Shown in pieces: positions 24,377 to 38,200 of a DNA stretch of 64,000 nucleotides (position 1 is its first letter; each line of letters opens with the position of its first letter). The notes below the pieces were generated by a model, which was not told the origin of the DNA, did not search any database, and saw only the letters and a program-made list of their open reading frames with translations. The DNA is taken from the NCBI GenBank assembly GCA_004154925.1, contig QJNS01000018.1, positions 372,001 through 436,000 on the forward strand, read 5' to 3'. The translations under genes and the position numbers were made by a program. The stretch is from Monosporascus cannonballus. Taxonomy: Eukaryota; Ascomycota; Sordariomycetes; Xylariales.

Positions 24377-27300
24377 ATGTTGACCAGTATTTAGGAAACC
24401 TTTATTTAGCAGCTTTAAATTTAAATTCAGGAATTAGAGAAAAAAGTTCGATAATTTAGGGCTACGCCACTTACTTAACCCTTTTTCGCCCGTATGAAGC
24501 CCAAAAAACCGGAACCTTATGATAGGAAAGGTAATTTTCAGATTTTTTTGATTTAGGCATAAATTTATTTTTGTTTTTTAAACCTTAGTAATCCAGCAGA
24601 TATGGTTTTAATAATGGGAATATGCTTAATAGGAAATACGGCTGATTAGTTTGAGCTTATTATAAGATATTTCTGAAAAGTAAGAGAAATAAATAAAGAA
24701 AATTCCATTAACGAGATTTTTTAATTTATATCAATTTCGAAAATAAAGTATGCGATAATTTCGGCAATCCGTATAAAAAACGATTTACGGCTTAATAGGT
24801 TTTATAATTCCAATAAAAAGAATTTGCGTTTAAGTATGCCATAACCGTTAAAGGTTTTGCGGCTAAGGCGAGATGGGGAAATAACGAAACTAACGTTTTT
24901 ATCGATATATTTTATAAAGAATTTAAAAATAATATAAAAGATAAAATTATTCGGATTAAACTATTAATTGCTTTAAATCGGTATATTATAAAGGTAATTA
25001 AGATTAATAATCGACAGTTCAAAAAATAATAAAAAAAATAATATGTTTTACGTTCGGGTTATAATAAATTTAACCAAGGGGAAAAAAGATATATCCTTTA
25101 TTTTTTATAAAATAACGTTAGGATTTATGGAATTTAATGTTACCTATAGATAAAATTAAAGCCATATTAAATGTTTTAATTATAGCAAAATGGGATATAA
25201 GGCATAGAAATAAAAGAAACTTAAGAAATTAAAATAAAATATTTAAACCCTTATACCGGAAAATTAAGCCAAAAACAATTAAGGAAATGATAATAAAGTT
25301 ATTAATATGATTTAAGCTAAATATATATTATGTTTATACCAAAAAGTCCGACCGGAATTATTATAATAAGAAATTTAATAAGGAATATAAAAAGTTAAAA
25401 AGCTGGCTTAATAAGTATCGCGAGCATAATAAAAAATATTATAAAGATAATTACGCAAATACCAGAATTAAATAAAAGAAAGTTATTTCGGAATACCTAA
25501 TTAATACGGCGGAATGTATGCCATATATTGTTAACGACGAAAATACCCCGATTTTGAAAAATGGAAAAAATATATTTATATACGAATTACCCGTATATAT
25601 TACGAAAGATTTGATTTTCCAAACCGAACCGGGCATAATAAAAATAATAAATAATAGTATTAACAGTTTCGAACCATAACCCCAGGAAATGTTTAACAGC
25701 TGGCCGAAAAAAAAGCTGGCTTAAGGAAAAATAATGTTTACAAAAAGATCCCTTTTGTTATTATAAATAATATAATTATTAAACGGAAAAAGAATTAATT
25801 TAACGTACGGTAAAAAACATTATTAAAGGGTTATTACGGATTTTTACTTTTAATTAGCATTTATTATAAATCCTTAAAAAAGGAAAATTATTAATGAAAA
25901 AATACGTTGATATGCGGGGGATTTTTGAAATAATAACTAAGATAATATATAATAGGATATAATCGTAAATATGAGAAAATAATTTATTCGATAGGAAAAA
26001 GAATTATAAAAGAATTAAGAATAACTGATATAATTTGAAGAAATAATATGCCGGCAATAATGATAAATATAGTAATTTAACGTACTAAACAAAAAAATAT
26101 AAGTAAGGTTTAATAAATTCGAATAAAAATTAAAAGAAAAAGGTTATTTATAAGAAAACTGCAAAATAACGAAACTTAAAAAAATTAAAAGGTATTCCGA
26201 AAAAGGTTTTAAATGCGACAATAAGAAATATTAATAATTTTATTATTTTAAATATACGAATCGGAACGTATTGGTATATTGCAATAATAAATTACGCAGC
26301 TTTAGGCAGAAATTAAATTATACCGGATATGCTTAATAAATTTAAATTATTATGGAAATATAAGTTAAAACCTTATATAACGACGAATGCTGAAAATTAG
26401 GAATTCGTTTACGATAACGAAAAAATTATATATAAAATTAATTATTTCGAAATTTTTGTTAAAAATGATATTAAATTATTAATTTCGATATCGTTTTATT
26501 CGGAAATTACGATATGATCTTAGGATTATTATAAATACGTTAGTACGGAATTTTAATTAATGGCAGAACAAGCTAGGTAAAATTCGTTTTATTTCTTATT
26601 AATAAACGAAAAAAAGAAAAATTAAGATTTTAATATTTAATCGATAATAGCGACGAATGTAAATATAAAAATACGATAAATAACTTATTACTTAAAGAAA
26701 CAAAATACCAAAAAATAGGTATTAGAAAATATAACGTATTGTTATTTTTATTAAAACGAAATTAAAATAACTGATTAACGATTTAAAATAATAAGAATAA
26801 CAGCCTAAAGAATTAAAAAATCTAATTAATATATTATTATAATATTATAGATATAAGTAGTTCTTTAAAAAAAGGTTTAATATAGAATTACCAGAATATA
26901 AAGAATAGGATTATGAAATAATTTTTAAAAAATGATTTTCGACAAAGTTTTAACTTATTTATAATTTTAACGGAAACGAATTATATATTTTTAAAAAATA
27001 CTTGGAAGATCGGCTACAAAAAAAATGAATTTAACTGTCGAAATTATTAATACGATATCTTATGTTTTTCGTATTTAAAGAAAATGGAAAATTACGATTT
27101 GTAATTAATTATTAATAATTAAATAACGTTATTATTAAGGATCGAATATTATTACCCTTAATTACGGAAATAAAAGATTAACTTTATCGAATTAAATAGT
27201 TTATAGTATTTGATTTTAAAGATAAATATAATCTTATTAGAATTAAGAAAAGATACGAATAAAAAATAGCTTTTAAAATAAAATACGAATTATTTAAATA

Positions 27301-29660
27301 TTTCGTTATATTAATGGGATTTACGAACGTATTAATAATTTGTTAGCGGATAATAAACCATGTATTACGAAAATACCTTAATGTTTTTGTCGTTTGTTAT
27401 TTCGACGACATTTTTATTTTCTTAAAGACGGAAAAAACATACGCAGGATATGTTTATAAGGTTTTTTAAGTTTTATAAGATGTAAGATTATTTGTTAACG
27501 TAAAACAGAATTAATTCCATATACGGGAAATGGAATATTTGGAACATATTATTACCTTAGGATATATTAAAATAGATTTTAAGAAAATCGTTATAATTAT
27601 AAAATAATAGATGTTAATAATAATTAAGAAGGTATAAGCTTTTTTTGGATTCGTTAATTATTATAAAAAGTTTATTCGAAATTTTAGTAAAATAATTATA
27701 TTTTTAATAAACTTTACGAAAAAGAAAATTAAAATAAATACCAGATATGGAAAAGGTATTTCAGGATATTAAGGATACGATTACCGGCGAACTAATATTA
27801 ATTATGTACGATTTAAACCGCCTTGTTAAGGTAAAAACCGATATTCCGGATTATACGTTAAACGTAATAATCGGATAACAAAATAATTAAGGCAAATTGT
27901 ACCTTATTAAATTTTTTTCCTACAAATTAAAAAAAGCCGAATTTAATTACGGTATTCCAAATAAGGAATTTATGGCTATTATTATGGTATTTCGAAAGTT
28001 TAGGCACTTTTTAAAGGGAAATTTGTACCAGGTTAAAGTTTATACGGATTATCAAAATTTTACCCGATTTATTACGATTAGGGAACTTATAGAACGATAA
28101 TTAAGATATACGGAAAAATTGGCGAACTTAAACTTCGTTATTATCCATAAAACAGGATCAGAAAATGGTAAAGCAGATATTTTAAGTAAACGACTAGATT
28201 TCGAACAAAAATTGGTTAAAATTAGTTATATAATTTTCGATATTATTATAAAAGGATATTTACGCTTATAACAAATTGCGATAATTCGGGTAATACCTAG
28301 TAATATATATTAGAAAATCTAATAATATAACGATAATCTCTCAAAAAATCAAAAAATAAATAAGATATAAATTCCAGAGAAATATTAAAAGGATTTAATA
28401 CGAGAAATATGCGAATATTAATTATATAGATATTTAAGGATTTATAAGATCTTAAAACGATTTCGACGTATATATTCTTTTCTTAAAATGGAATTAATGG
28501 TATAAAAGTTTATACGGTAATATAATATTTGCGCTAAAATCAAAGTTTGATAATATAAGCTGTACGGAAAATTACAGTTATTATTAATTATAAAACGACT
28601 GTGGTATTTAGTTATATTTGACTATATTACTAAATTTCCTATATCAAAAGATTTAGCCATAGAAATATATTATAATAGCGTTTTCGTAATCGTCGACCGA
28701 TTTACGAAATCTTTTTATTTTTTACCATATTACGAGGATATAGACGCCGAACAGTTGGTATATATATTTTTAGGCATATTTTTAATATATGTAAATTACT
28801 TATAAAAATTATATAAAATAAAGGATTAACTTTTGCATCAAAATTTTAATAAGGCTTAATAACATAAATAAACTTAAATCATAAATTATCTAACGTATTT
28901 AAATTTTAAACAAATAAATAAATAAAACGAATAAATTAAACTTTAAAACTTTACTTACAATATTATATTAATTAGGAACAAAATAATTAAGTTAAGAAAT
29001 TACTAATTGTAGAATTAACTTATAATATTAGCTATTACGAAAATATTAATATAATATTTGTAAACGCAAATTTTGGTTTTATTTTAAAAATTTATAAGGA
29101 AATACGTAACGACGGTTCAATTAATATCAAAATAACTTTTACGTTAAAACAGTTATAATAGCTGTACCAAGAAATAAAGACGGAATTGGAATTCGTACGG
29201 AATCGGATAAGTAAGTATTACAATCAGAAAAAGTTAAAGGGATTAATTTTTAAAAAGGGGGAAATGGTTTTTTTCGCCACAAAAAACATTTAAATAAAAC
29301 GACCCAGTAAAAAATTTGATTTCAAATATATTAGTCTATACAAAATTATTAAAAAAATCTCAGAAAATAATTATTAATTAGAATTTCTAGCAAAAGTTAA
29401 ACTTTATTCAATTTTTTATATTTCTTTATTCGAATTAATAACAGATATAATCAAGGTATATACGGTATAGGACGATATAAAAATGGAAAATAAATAAACA
29501 TACGAAATAGAGAAAATTATCGATATGCGAAAATAAAACGGATTTACCTAGTACCTAATTAAGTGAAAAAAATATCCAGATTTTAAAAATACTTAAGAAC
29601 TTGCTAAAAATCTTATTGGCGCTTAACGCTTATTAAAGAATTTTCACTAGTAACGGCGGA
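24377..29660 (+). pseudogene. Element B gag-pol polyprotein, RIP-inactivated
   Basis: Gag begins at ATG 24377. The gag segment KPKKPEPYDRKGN and a knuckle relic (CFN..., about 25166) are readable. The reverse transcriptase keeps its catalytic motif intact as YFDD at 27398-27409, although stops surround it. The RNase H segment is open at 27897-28100 (FSYKLKKAEFNYGIPNKEF ... VYTDYQNFTRFIT), the clearest protein evidence in this element. The integrase zinc-binding and core regions are near 28530 and 28600-28800, including VIVDRFTKS. Confidence 0.85.
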
Positions 29661-29679
29661 ACTACCTGAAATAATAATA

Positions 29680-30215
29680 TCCCAGTCTACGAGATCCAAG
29701 GAGGGAAACCTTTGGTTTACCATATTTCAATTAATAACGTCCATTTCTTTTAAAGCTTAAACTTCGATTACGGATTCCGATTTTAATTATGTAAAGTCGT
29801 TGAAATTATTTAAGGATTAAAAAGTACGATTAACAAGTTTCGTACCTTAAAATTGATAATACTGGCGTTAATAACGTATGCAAAAAAGACGCGTAAAGGC
29901 TTTAAATAAAGATTTTTCGGCTGTTAGCTTTTTTTAAAAAAGTTTTTCGATTCCGCAATATGGTAATTAATTATAAATAGAAGGATTTTTATTCCGTTAT
30001 ACGAACGATTTCGACGGACATATTTCTTATAATAAAAAATTTTATTTATTATTTAGTAATTAAGCTGCCGAACAGAATAGAAAAAATAAGGTATCGCGTC
30101 AAAATTTTCGAATTTAATTAAATTAACCAAGGCAAGTCGTTATTCGGATTTACGAAAACGACGTTTGGACATACCGGAAAACATATTAAAAGTATACGGA
30201 AAAAACTTACCAGAA
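29680..30215 (-). pseudogene. Element B antisense ORF with Zn(II)2Cys6-like cluster, decayed
   Basis: On the minus strand, MSKRRFRKS and a segment ending FENFDAIP lead into a six-position cluster at 30088-29999. Its spacing is x2, x6, x8, x2, x6, identical to elements A and C. It contains KKYVRRNRSYNG, where Y marks former Cys. The frame continues for about 100 further codons. It lies between pol and the 3' LTR and is convergent with pol. Confidence 0.6.
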
Positions 30216-30258
30216 AAAAAGAAATTTTAAGGGTAAGATTTTAGGAAAAGGGAAATCG

Positions 30259-30651
30259 TATTACGACCTAATAAATTACGGCCTCTAGGAACGATCGTAA
30301 TAAAAAAGGCCAAAAAAACTATATGAATTAGGTTACGTAACGGATTACTAACTTATTAATAGTAAGCCAGTAAGCCGGATTATTAACTTATTAATAATAA
30401 ACTAATAAGCCGAATTACTAACTTATTAATAATAATTTAACTGACGGAATAAGGATATATACATTTATTATTTTTATAATTTAAATAATTTTAATTTATA
30501 ATACTTATTAATATTAATCGTTTAAAATAACCAGATATTCAAAGACGTAATACGTTATTATATTTATTGCTGAGATTTTTATAATATTCCTGCTAACATA
30601 AACCCGTCGACTTAAGGTTTAATAGTTGGTTAAACCGTATAGCACGCCACA
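30259..30651 (+). repeat. Element B, 3' LTR
   Basis: 393 bp. The inner start is TATTACGACC and the outer end ACGCCACA, followed by target duplication CTGCC. The inner half is markedly more mutated than the corresponding half of the 5' LTR. Confidence 0.9.
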
Positions 30652-30656
30652 CTGCC

Positions 30657-30764
30657 GTAAGTGTCCATTCTACCATGGCGCCTATTTTCCCAGTTGTACC
30701 TATCGTCCTCCTGAAAGGGGGTCGGCTGGACGATTTAAAGACTTGCGATATGGCAATCCCTGCT
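30657..30764 (+). pseudogene. F-box-like gene, third fragment
   Basis: Joined to ...VPFDC at 23923, the reading continues RKCPFYHGAYFPSCTYRPP without a stop. It then needs one frame change to GGRLDDLKTCDMAIPA, ending at the insertion site of element C. The RKCPFYHGAYFPSC and GGRLDDLKT segments are, to my knowledge, conserved in this fungal family. Base composition is normal. Confidence 0.65.
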
Positions 30765-31140
30765 TGTTACGACCTAACAAGCCTCGGCCTCAAGAAACGG
30801 TCAAACATGGATCACACGGGCCACCCCATGGGTTACGTGCCGGTGATCACTACCAAGCTAATAATCAGAAATGATCAAAAGGGATCATTAGCAATCATAA
30901 TCACCACCAGCCGCGTAATCATAAATAATTAAGCCAAAAAGGACCAAAATATATATACTAATTATTTCCATAATTTAAATAATTTTAACTTATAATATAA
31001 TATCGTTATTTAAGGTATTTTTAATATTACGAAACGTAATACGCTATTATATTTATTACTTAAATTCCTATAATATTTCTATTAATATAAACCAGTTAAC
31101 TTAAGATTTAATAATTAATTAAACCGTTCAGCTCGTTATA
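30765..31140 (+). repeat. Element C, 5' LTR
   Basis: 376 bp, with a GC-balanced outer 180 bp and an AT-shifted inner part ending CTCGTTATA. The U3 resembles that of element A. The part before the end shares the ATTACGAAACGTAATACG motif with element D's LTR. Confidence 0.88.
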
Positions 31141-31198
31141 CGTTATAAGCTTTTATTTAATAGTACCGTTAAACTCTAAGCAATATTTAACACTGTTA

Positions 31199-34100
31199 AA
31201 ATATTAATTAACGTTTAAAAAACCTTTACTTAATAATTTTAAGCTTAAATTCAGGAGCTAAAAAAAAGTCCGAGAATTTAAAGTTACGTTATTTACCTAA
31301 ATCTCTTTCGCCCGTATAAAGCCCAAAAAGCCGGAACCTTACGATAAAAAAAGTAACTTTTAAATTTTTTTAACTTAGGCATAAATGTATTTTTGTTTTC
31401 TGGATTTTAATAATTTAACGGATATGGTTCTAATAATAAGAATATACGTAACGGGAAATACGGCTAATTAATTTAAACCTATTATAAAAATTTTTTGGAA
31501 ATAAAAAAACTGGGTAAAAATATTTTATTAATAAAACTTTTTATTTTTTACTAATTTCGAAAATAAAATATACAATAATTTCGGCAATCCGGATAAAAAA
31601 CGATCCGCGGCTTAATAACTTTTATAATTTCGACAAAAAAAACGCGTATCCAAATATGCCGTAATTTTCAAAAGTTTTACGGCTAAGGCTAAATGGGAAA
31701 ATAATAAAGTTAATATTTTTATCGACATATTTTATAAAAGATTAAAGGATAATATAAAAAATAAAATTATTTGGATTAAACGATTAATTACCTTAGATCA
31801 ATATATTACAAAGGTAATTAAGATTAATAATCGATAATTTAAAAAACGATAGAAAAAAAAGAATAATACGCTTTATGTTCGGGATATAACAAATTTAATT
31901 AGGGGAAGAAACGAAACGTACCCCTTATTTCTTATAGAACGGCACCAGAACCTATGGAATTCGGCGTTATTTACAAATAAGATTAAAGCCAGATCAAATG
32001 CTTCAATTATGGCAAAATAGAACATAAAGCCTATAAATACAAAAAGCCTAAAAAGCCATAATAAAATAACTGGACCTTTATACTGGAAGGACAGTCCAGG
32101 AATAATTAAGGAAATAACAGCAAAGTTATTAACATAATCTAAGTTAAGTATATATCAGGCCTATAGCAAAAGGGACCATTACGATAAAAAATTCGGTACG
32201 GAATGCAAAAAGCCAAAAAATTAATTTAATAAATATTGCGAATATAGCAAAAGGCGCTATAAGGATAATTACGCAAATATTAGAATTAAACAAAAAAATC
32301 TGTCCCGGAACCCTTAATTAATATGGCAGGATATACGCCATATATTGTCGACGACGAGAATATCCCGATTACGAAAAATAAAAACAATATATTTATAAAC
32401 GGATTATCCGTATATATTATAAAGGATTTGATTTTTTAAACGGTACCGGAAATAATATGGACGACAAATAATGATATCGATATTTTCGAACTATAACCCC
32501 AGGAAATATCCAGCAGCTAGCTAAAGCAAAAAGCTGGCCCGAAAAAAAGTAATGCCTATAAGAAAACCTTTTCTGTTATTATAGATAACACAATTATTAA
32601 ATAAAAAAGAAAATGATCTAGCACATAATAAAAAAGTATTATTAGAAAACTTTTACGGATTTCCATTTTTAATTAACATTTATTATAAACTTTTAAAAAA
32701 ACCATTAAGAAAAAAGTACGTTAATTTATAAAAGATCTTTAAAACGAAAATTAAAATAACGTATAATAAGATGCAGTCGTTAATATAAAAAATAGTTTAT
32801 TCGATAAAAAGAATTACAAAGAAATTAAGAACAATTAATACGATTTAAAGGAACGGTATATCGATAATAACGATAAATATAACAGCTTAATGCGTTAAAC
32901 GAAAAAACATAAGCAAAATTCGATAAATTCGAACAAAAATTAAAAGAAAAAAGTTATTTATAAAAAAGCCGCAAAATAACGAAACCTAGAGAAATTAAAG
33001 GGAATTCTTAAAAAAAGGCTTTACATACGACGATAGGAAACGTTAACGACCTTATTACATTAGATATATAAATCGAAACGTATTAATATACCGCAATAGT
33101 AAATTACGGAGTTTTGGGCGGAAATTATATTGCATTAAATATAATTAATAAGTTAAGATTACTATAAAAATATAAGTTAAAATCTTATATAATAACGAAT
33201 GCCGAAACTAAGGAATTCGTTTGCGATAACGGAAAGGTCTTACGCGAAATTAATTATTTTAAGATTTTTATTAAAGGATAATATTAGATAATTAATTTCG
33301 ATATCGTTTTATTTGAGAATTACGATATAATCTTAGAATTATTATAAATACGCCAGTATAAAATTTTAATTAACGAAAGAATTAGCCAGACAAGATTCGT
33401 TTTATCTTTTATTAATAAATGCAAAAAGAAAATTAAAATCTTAATATTCGATCGATAATAGCGACGAATGCAAATATAAGGATATAATAAATACCTTACC
33501 ACCCAAAAAAACAAAATACAAAAAAACGGGTATTAAAGAAAAATACGATATATCGTTATTATGATTAAAACGAAAGTAAAGTAATTAAATAACGATTTAA
33601 AACAATAAGAATAACAGTTCCAGGAATTAGAAAATCTAATTAATGTATTATTATAATATTATAAATACGAAGTTATTAAAACATAGCGAATAGAATTATA
33701 AAATAATCTTTAAAGAAGGATTTTCGACAAAGTTTTACCTTATTTATAATCTTAACGGAAACAAATTACGTATTTTTAAAAAATACCTAAAAGATCGGTT
33801 ATAGAAAGGATAAATTGAATTTTTAAAGTTACCAATAAGATACTTTATTTTTTTCGTTCCGAAAAAGAACGAAAAATTGCAACTTATAATTAATTACCGA
33901 TAATTAAACGATATTATTATTAAGGATTAAATATTATTAACCTTAATTACGGAAATAAAAAACCGATTTTACGAAATTAAATAGTTTATAATATTTGATT
34001 TTAAAAATATATATAATTTTATTAAGATTAAAAAGGGATATAAATAAAAAAATAGCTTTTAAAATAAAATATAAATTATTTAAGTATTTGATTATATTAA

Positions 34101-36440
34101 TAGGATTTACCAACGTACCAGCAACCTTTTAGCGAATAATTAATTACGTATTACGAAAATATTTCGATATTTTCGTCGTTTGTTATTTCGACGATATTTT
34201 TATTTTCTTAAAAACGGAAAAAGTATATATAAAATATGTTTATAAAGTTTTTTAAGTTTTACAGGATGTAAAATTGCTTATTAACGCAAAAAAGAGTTAG
34301 TTTTATATGTAAAAAGTGGAATATCTGGAATATATTATTACCCTAGGACATATTAAAATGGACCTTAAAAAATCGCTGCAATTATAGAATGGCAAAAGTT
34401 AACGACGGTTAAGGACGTATAGGCATTTTTTAAATTCGCCAATTATTACAGGATATTTATTTGAAATTTTAGCAAAATAACTATGCCCTTAACGAGTTTT
34501 ACCAAAACAAAAAAAGATTTAAATAAATGCCAAATACGGAAAAAACATTTCAAGATATTAAAGATATGATTATTAACGAATTAATGAAATTATGTATAAT
34601 TTAAATCGTTTTGTTAAATTAAAAACCGATATTTCGGATTACGCGTTAAGCGTAATAATCGAATAATAAAATAATTAAGGAAAATTATCCCTTATTGTAT
34701 TTTTTTCGTACAAATTAAAAAAAACCGAATTTAATTACGGTATTTTAAATAAGAAATTTATGGCTATTATTATGGCATTTCGAAAGTTTAAACACTTCCT
34801 AAAAGGAGATTTGTACCAAATTAAGGTTTATACGGATTATTAAAATTTTACCCGATTTATTACGATTAAGAAACTTATAAAACGATAATTAAAATACGTA
34901 GCAAAATTGGCGAATTTCGATTTTGTCGTTATTTATAAAAGGGGATTAAAAAAGAATAAAACAAATGCTTTAAGTAAAGGATTAAATTTCGAAAAGAAAT
35001 TGGTTAAAATTAGTTATATAATATTCGATATTACTATAAAAGGATATTTACGCTTATAACAAATTGCGACGATTCGAGCAGTACTTAGTAATATATATTA
35101 AAAAATCTAATAATATAACGATAGTTTTTTAAAAAACCAAAAAATAGATAAAATACAAGTTTTAAAAAAATACCAAAAAGATCTAGTACGAAAAATATAC
35201 GAACATTAGTTATATGAATATTTAGGAATTTATAAAATTTTAAACTGGCTTTAACGCATATACTTTTTTCTTAAAATGAAAATAACGGTACAGAAAACTT
35301 TACGGCAATACGATATTTGCCCCAAAATGAAGATTCGACAACATAAATTATACGAAAAATTACAGTTATTACTAATTGCAAAACGAATATAATATTTAAT
35401 TATATTCGATTTTATTACTAAATTTTCTATATTAAGGATTTAATTACGGGAATATATTACGATAGTATTGTCGTAATCGTTAATTGATTTACGGAATTTT
35501 CTTATTTTTTATCATATTATAAGGACATAAACGCCGAATAATTAGCATATATTTTCTTTAAATATATTTTTAATATATATGGATTATTTATAAAAGTTAT
35601 TTTAAATAAAAGATCGATATTCGTATTTAAATTTTAATAAAGCCTAAAAACTTAAATCGGCCTAAAATATAAGTTATTTAACGTTTTTAAATTATAAATA
35701 AATACATAAACGGAACGAACAAATTAAATATTAAAATTCTATTTATAATATTATATTAATTACGAATAAAATAACTAAGTTAAAATATTATTAATCGTAC
35801 AATTAGCTTATAATATTAGTTATTACGAAAATATCAAAATAATACTTATAAACGTAAATTTCGGTTATATTTTAAAAATTTATTAAAAAATACGTAATAA
35901 CAGTCCAATTAATATCAAAATAATTCTTACGTTAAAATAATTACGATAATTATATTAAAAAATAAAAATGGAATTAAAATTCGTACGGAACCAAAAAAGC
36001 AAATATTATAATTAAAAAAAGTTAAAAAAACTAATTTTCGAAAACAAAAAAATGATTTTTTTCGTTACAAAAAATTTTTAAATAAAATAACCTAATAAAA
36101 AATTCGATTTCAAATATATTAACCTATATAAAATAACCAAAAAAATCTTAAAAAATAATTATTAATTAATACTTTTACCAAATATTAAATTTTATCTAAT
36201 TTTTCATATTTTTTTATTCGAATTAATAATAAATATAATCAAAATATATACGGTATAAAACGATATAAAAATAAAAAACAAATAAATATACGAAATAAAA
36301 AAATATTTTCGATATGCGGAAATAAAACAGATTTACCTAATACATAATTAAATGGAAAAAATACCCTGATTCCGAAAACATCTGGAAACCTGCCAAAAAC
36401 CTCATTAAGGCCCAGCGCCTATTAAAAAACTTTTACCAGC
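31199..36440 (+). pseudogene. Element C gag-pol polyprotein, RIP-inactivated
   Basis: The order is as in element A. The gag knuckle is near 31995 (CFNYGKIEHKAYKY), with the reverse transcriptase YFDD still intact at 34184-34195. RNase H lies around 34600-34990, with FSYKLKKTEFNYGI readable near 34710. The integrase core is near 35400-35600 and a chromodomain relic near 36300-36430. In-frame stops occur throughout. Confidence 0.83.
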
Positions 36441-37047
36441 GACGACGGGCGTATCCCAATTAACAGTTAACCAGTCGGTAGCCGGGATGCCGGGCCAATC
36501 GGCCGCGACGTATGCCGACGTAACAACCGTAACGGCAGCCTCCAATTATTTTTGTTCCCGACGCTTTTATTTTTTTTAATTCGTTTAACGATTAGAGCCC
36601 CCGTTATACCATGGTAACACCTTTCGAACGAACTAACGTTTTTTGTTTACCTAAACGAATAAAACGAAAAAAAGTTTCGTTTATTTTTTCCTAATATTTG
36701 AATTAAATTTCGAAATAAAACTGTTAAAACTTTAATAATTATTTTTCGGTAAACGTTTTCTTACGTTTTAAACATTAATATTTATAATAAATATTTTATA
36801 AGGAAAAAATAAATATGCCGATATTATTATAAGATCGGCCTCGATTAACATATTTCTTATACCTTAAAATATTTTCTATTATTTTATACTTTATGTTTTT
36901 CAAAAAATAATAAAAGCAAAACATAATTTCGTAATCAAATTCGTTAAAGGCTTTTACGAAATCAGCACGACGAACGGTAAAAGAACGAGGAATACAACGA
37001 ATTTTGGAAATACGAAACGATATAATTAAGAGCAAAAAAAAGAACAC
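36390..37047 (-). pseudogene. Element C antisense ORF with Zn(II)2Cys6-like cluster, decayed
   Basis: An open stretch of 83 codons (37047-36796) contains FNEFDYEIM followed by the cluster at 36918-36829. The first position is still Cys and five are Tyr, at spacing x2, x6, x8, x2, x6, with NRGRSYNN after it. Upstream lies RISKIRCIPRSFTVRRADF, shared with element A. It is the best-preserved antisense cluster among the plus-strand elements. Confidence 0.65.
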
Positions 37048-37108
37048 TTATTAAACGAAAAAAAGAAAAAGAAATCTTAAGGGCAAAACTTTAAAGGGGG
37101 AAGATCGT

Positions 37109-37128
37109 ATTACGACCTAATAAACCTC
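37109..37128 (+). repeat. Element C, 3' LTR, first 20 bp
   Basis: It starts TATTACGACC directly after a purine tract (AAAGGGGGAAG). It is interrupted by element D; ACCTC (37124-37128) is the left target duplication. Confidence 0.85.
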
Positions 37129-37491
37129 TGTGACGGCTATACGGTTTAACCAACTATTAAACCTTAGTCGTACGGGTTTATGTTGGCAGGAGTATCGTGG
37201 GAATCTGAGTAATGGATATAGTAACGTATTACGTTTCGTAATACCAAGGGTGCCTTGGGTAACGAAGTTGTATTATAAGCTAATATTATTTAAACCGTGG
37301 TAACGAGCGTATCTTATATATTGTTTACTAATTCCTGTTTTGTCCAGATTCGTTGGACTCGCTGGCGATCCTAGCGATCCAAACTTGCTGGACTCGCTGG
37401 CGATCCTAGCGATCCTTACGGTTACGTAATCTGGGACGTTTTTACTTTCTTTAATTATTTCTGGTTATGCTAAACGTATTAGGTTATGATA
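37129..37491 (-). repeat. Element D, 3' LTR (left copy)
   Basis: 363 bp. The outer 100 bp are less mutated than the matching inner part of the right copy. Two 35-bp tandem units lie at 37346-37380 and 37381-37415, each ending GCGATCCTAGCGATCC. Confidence 0.9.
37346..37415. repeat. Two 35-bp tandem repeats in the LTR of element D
   Basis: The units share CTGGCGATCCTAGCGATCC almost exactly and remain GC-rich in both LTRs (the second array is at about 43816-43885), although the neighbouring sequence is RIP-mutated. Within each unit GCGATCC is itself repeated. Confidence 0.85.
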
Positions 37492-37559
37492 CGATTTTTC
37501 CTTTTTTAGGATTTTCGTCCCGAAAATTAATTTGTAAGTATTTATTTTAAAATAATTTC

Positions 37560-38200
37560 CCGCGTTAGAAAATATGCTAAACCTTTATTTAAGGTAAAAA
37601 TTACGTAACGTAATTCGTTATTTGCTGTTATTTTATTTAACCTTCGTTAAATAACGTTTTGTTCTTATTGCGAACGGCGGAAACTTAAATATAAGTTATC
37701 CGAGGAAGATTTTTCCCGTTACTTTTCGTACGTCCGTTACCAGCAGGCCAACTATAACGTTTATGGTTTAAGCCCGGAACAGTTGCAGAAAATTGCTACT
37801 TAATACCGTAAGTTCGAAAAAAAGTTGGAGGCCGTTATGGAAGCCGAGGAATTCGCTAAGGCTTATATTTGTCATATTTGGAAATAAAAAAAAATATAAT
37901 ATAAAAAAATGATAAAAGCTGTATCTCGTGGTATTAACAATTTAAAAGAACTGGACGAATTAGAACGTAAGAAATAGGCAAAGGCCGCAAAAGTTACGTT
38001 AATATCGTCTGCCATTTTTTTTGATTAGTTCAATATTAAGCTTACGGATTAGTCCGTTATTAATTGGGAGGCTTTTGATTTTGCCGCTTTTGACGTTACT
38101 GGTAAAAGTTTTTTAATAAACGCTAGGCGCCAATAAGGTTTTTGGCGGGTTCCTAGGTATTTTCAAAATCCGGATAATATTTTCACTTAATTAGGTACTA
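37560..38200 (+). pseudogene. Element D antisense ORF with Zn(II)2Cys6-like cluster, decayed
   Basis: On the plus strand, opposite to D's pol, the cluster begins at 37660 with CSYCERRKLKYKLSEED and ends at 37755. The spacing is x2, x6, x9, x2, x7, and the first two cysteines are intact. It continues NVYGLSPEQLQKIAT, a charged coiled-coil-like stretch (FEKKLEAVMEAEEFAK), then MIKAVSRGINNLKELDELE and SVINWEAFDF. About 200 codons are readable with only a few stops, which makes this the most complete copy. The downstream helical region resembles a set of fungal hypothetical proteins I recall, of the type CxxC...SPxQLxxI. Confidence 0.7.

Larger units (their letters stand above)
23924..30651 (+). 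mobile_element. Ty3/Gypsy chromovirus B, full length, RIP-decayed (6728 bp)
   Basis: Two 393-bp LTRs (23924-24316, 30259-30651) and a perfect 5-bp target duplication CTGCC (23919-23923, 30652-30656). Outer ends keep TGTTACG and CCACA, while inner ends read TATTACG and CTATA. Gag-pol order is the same as element A and the two are clearly homologous. Their LTR upstream portions differ: B carries three 35-bp tandem repeats. It is inserted in the F-box-like gene. Confidence 0.92.
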
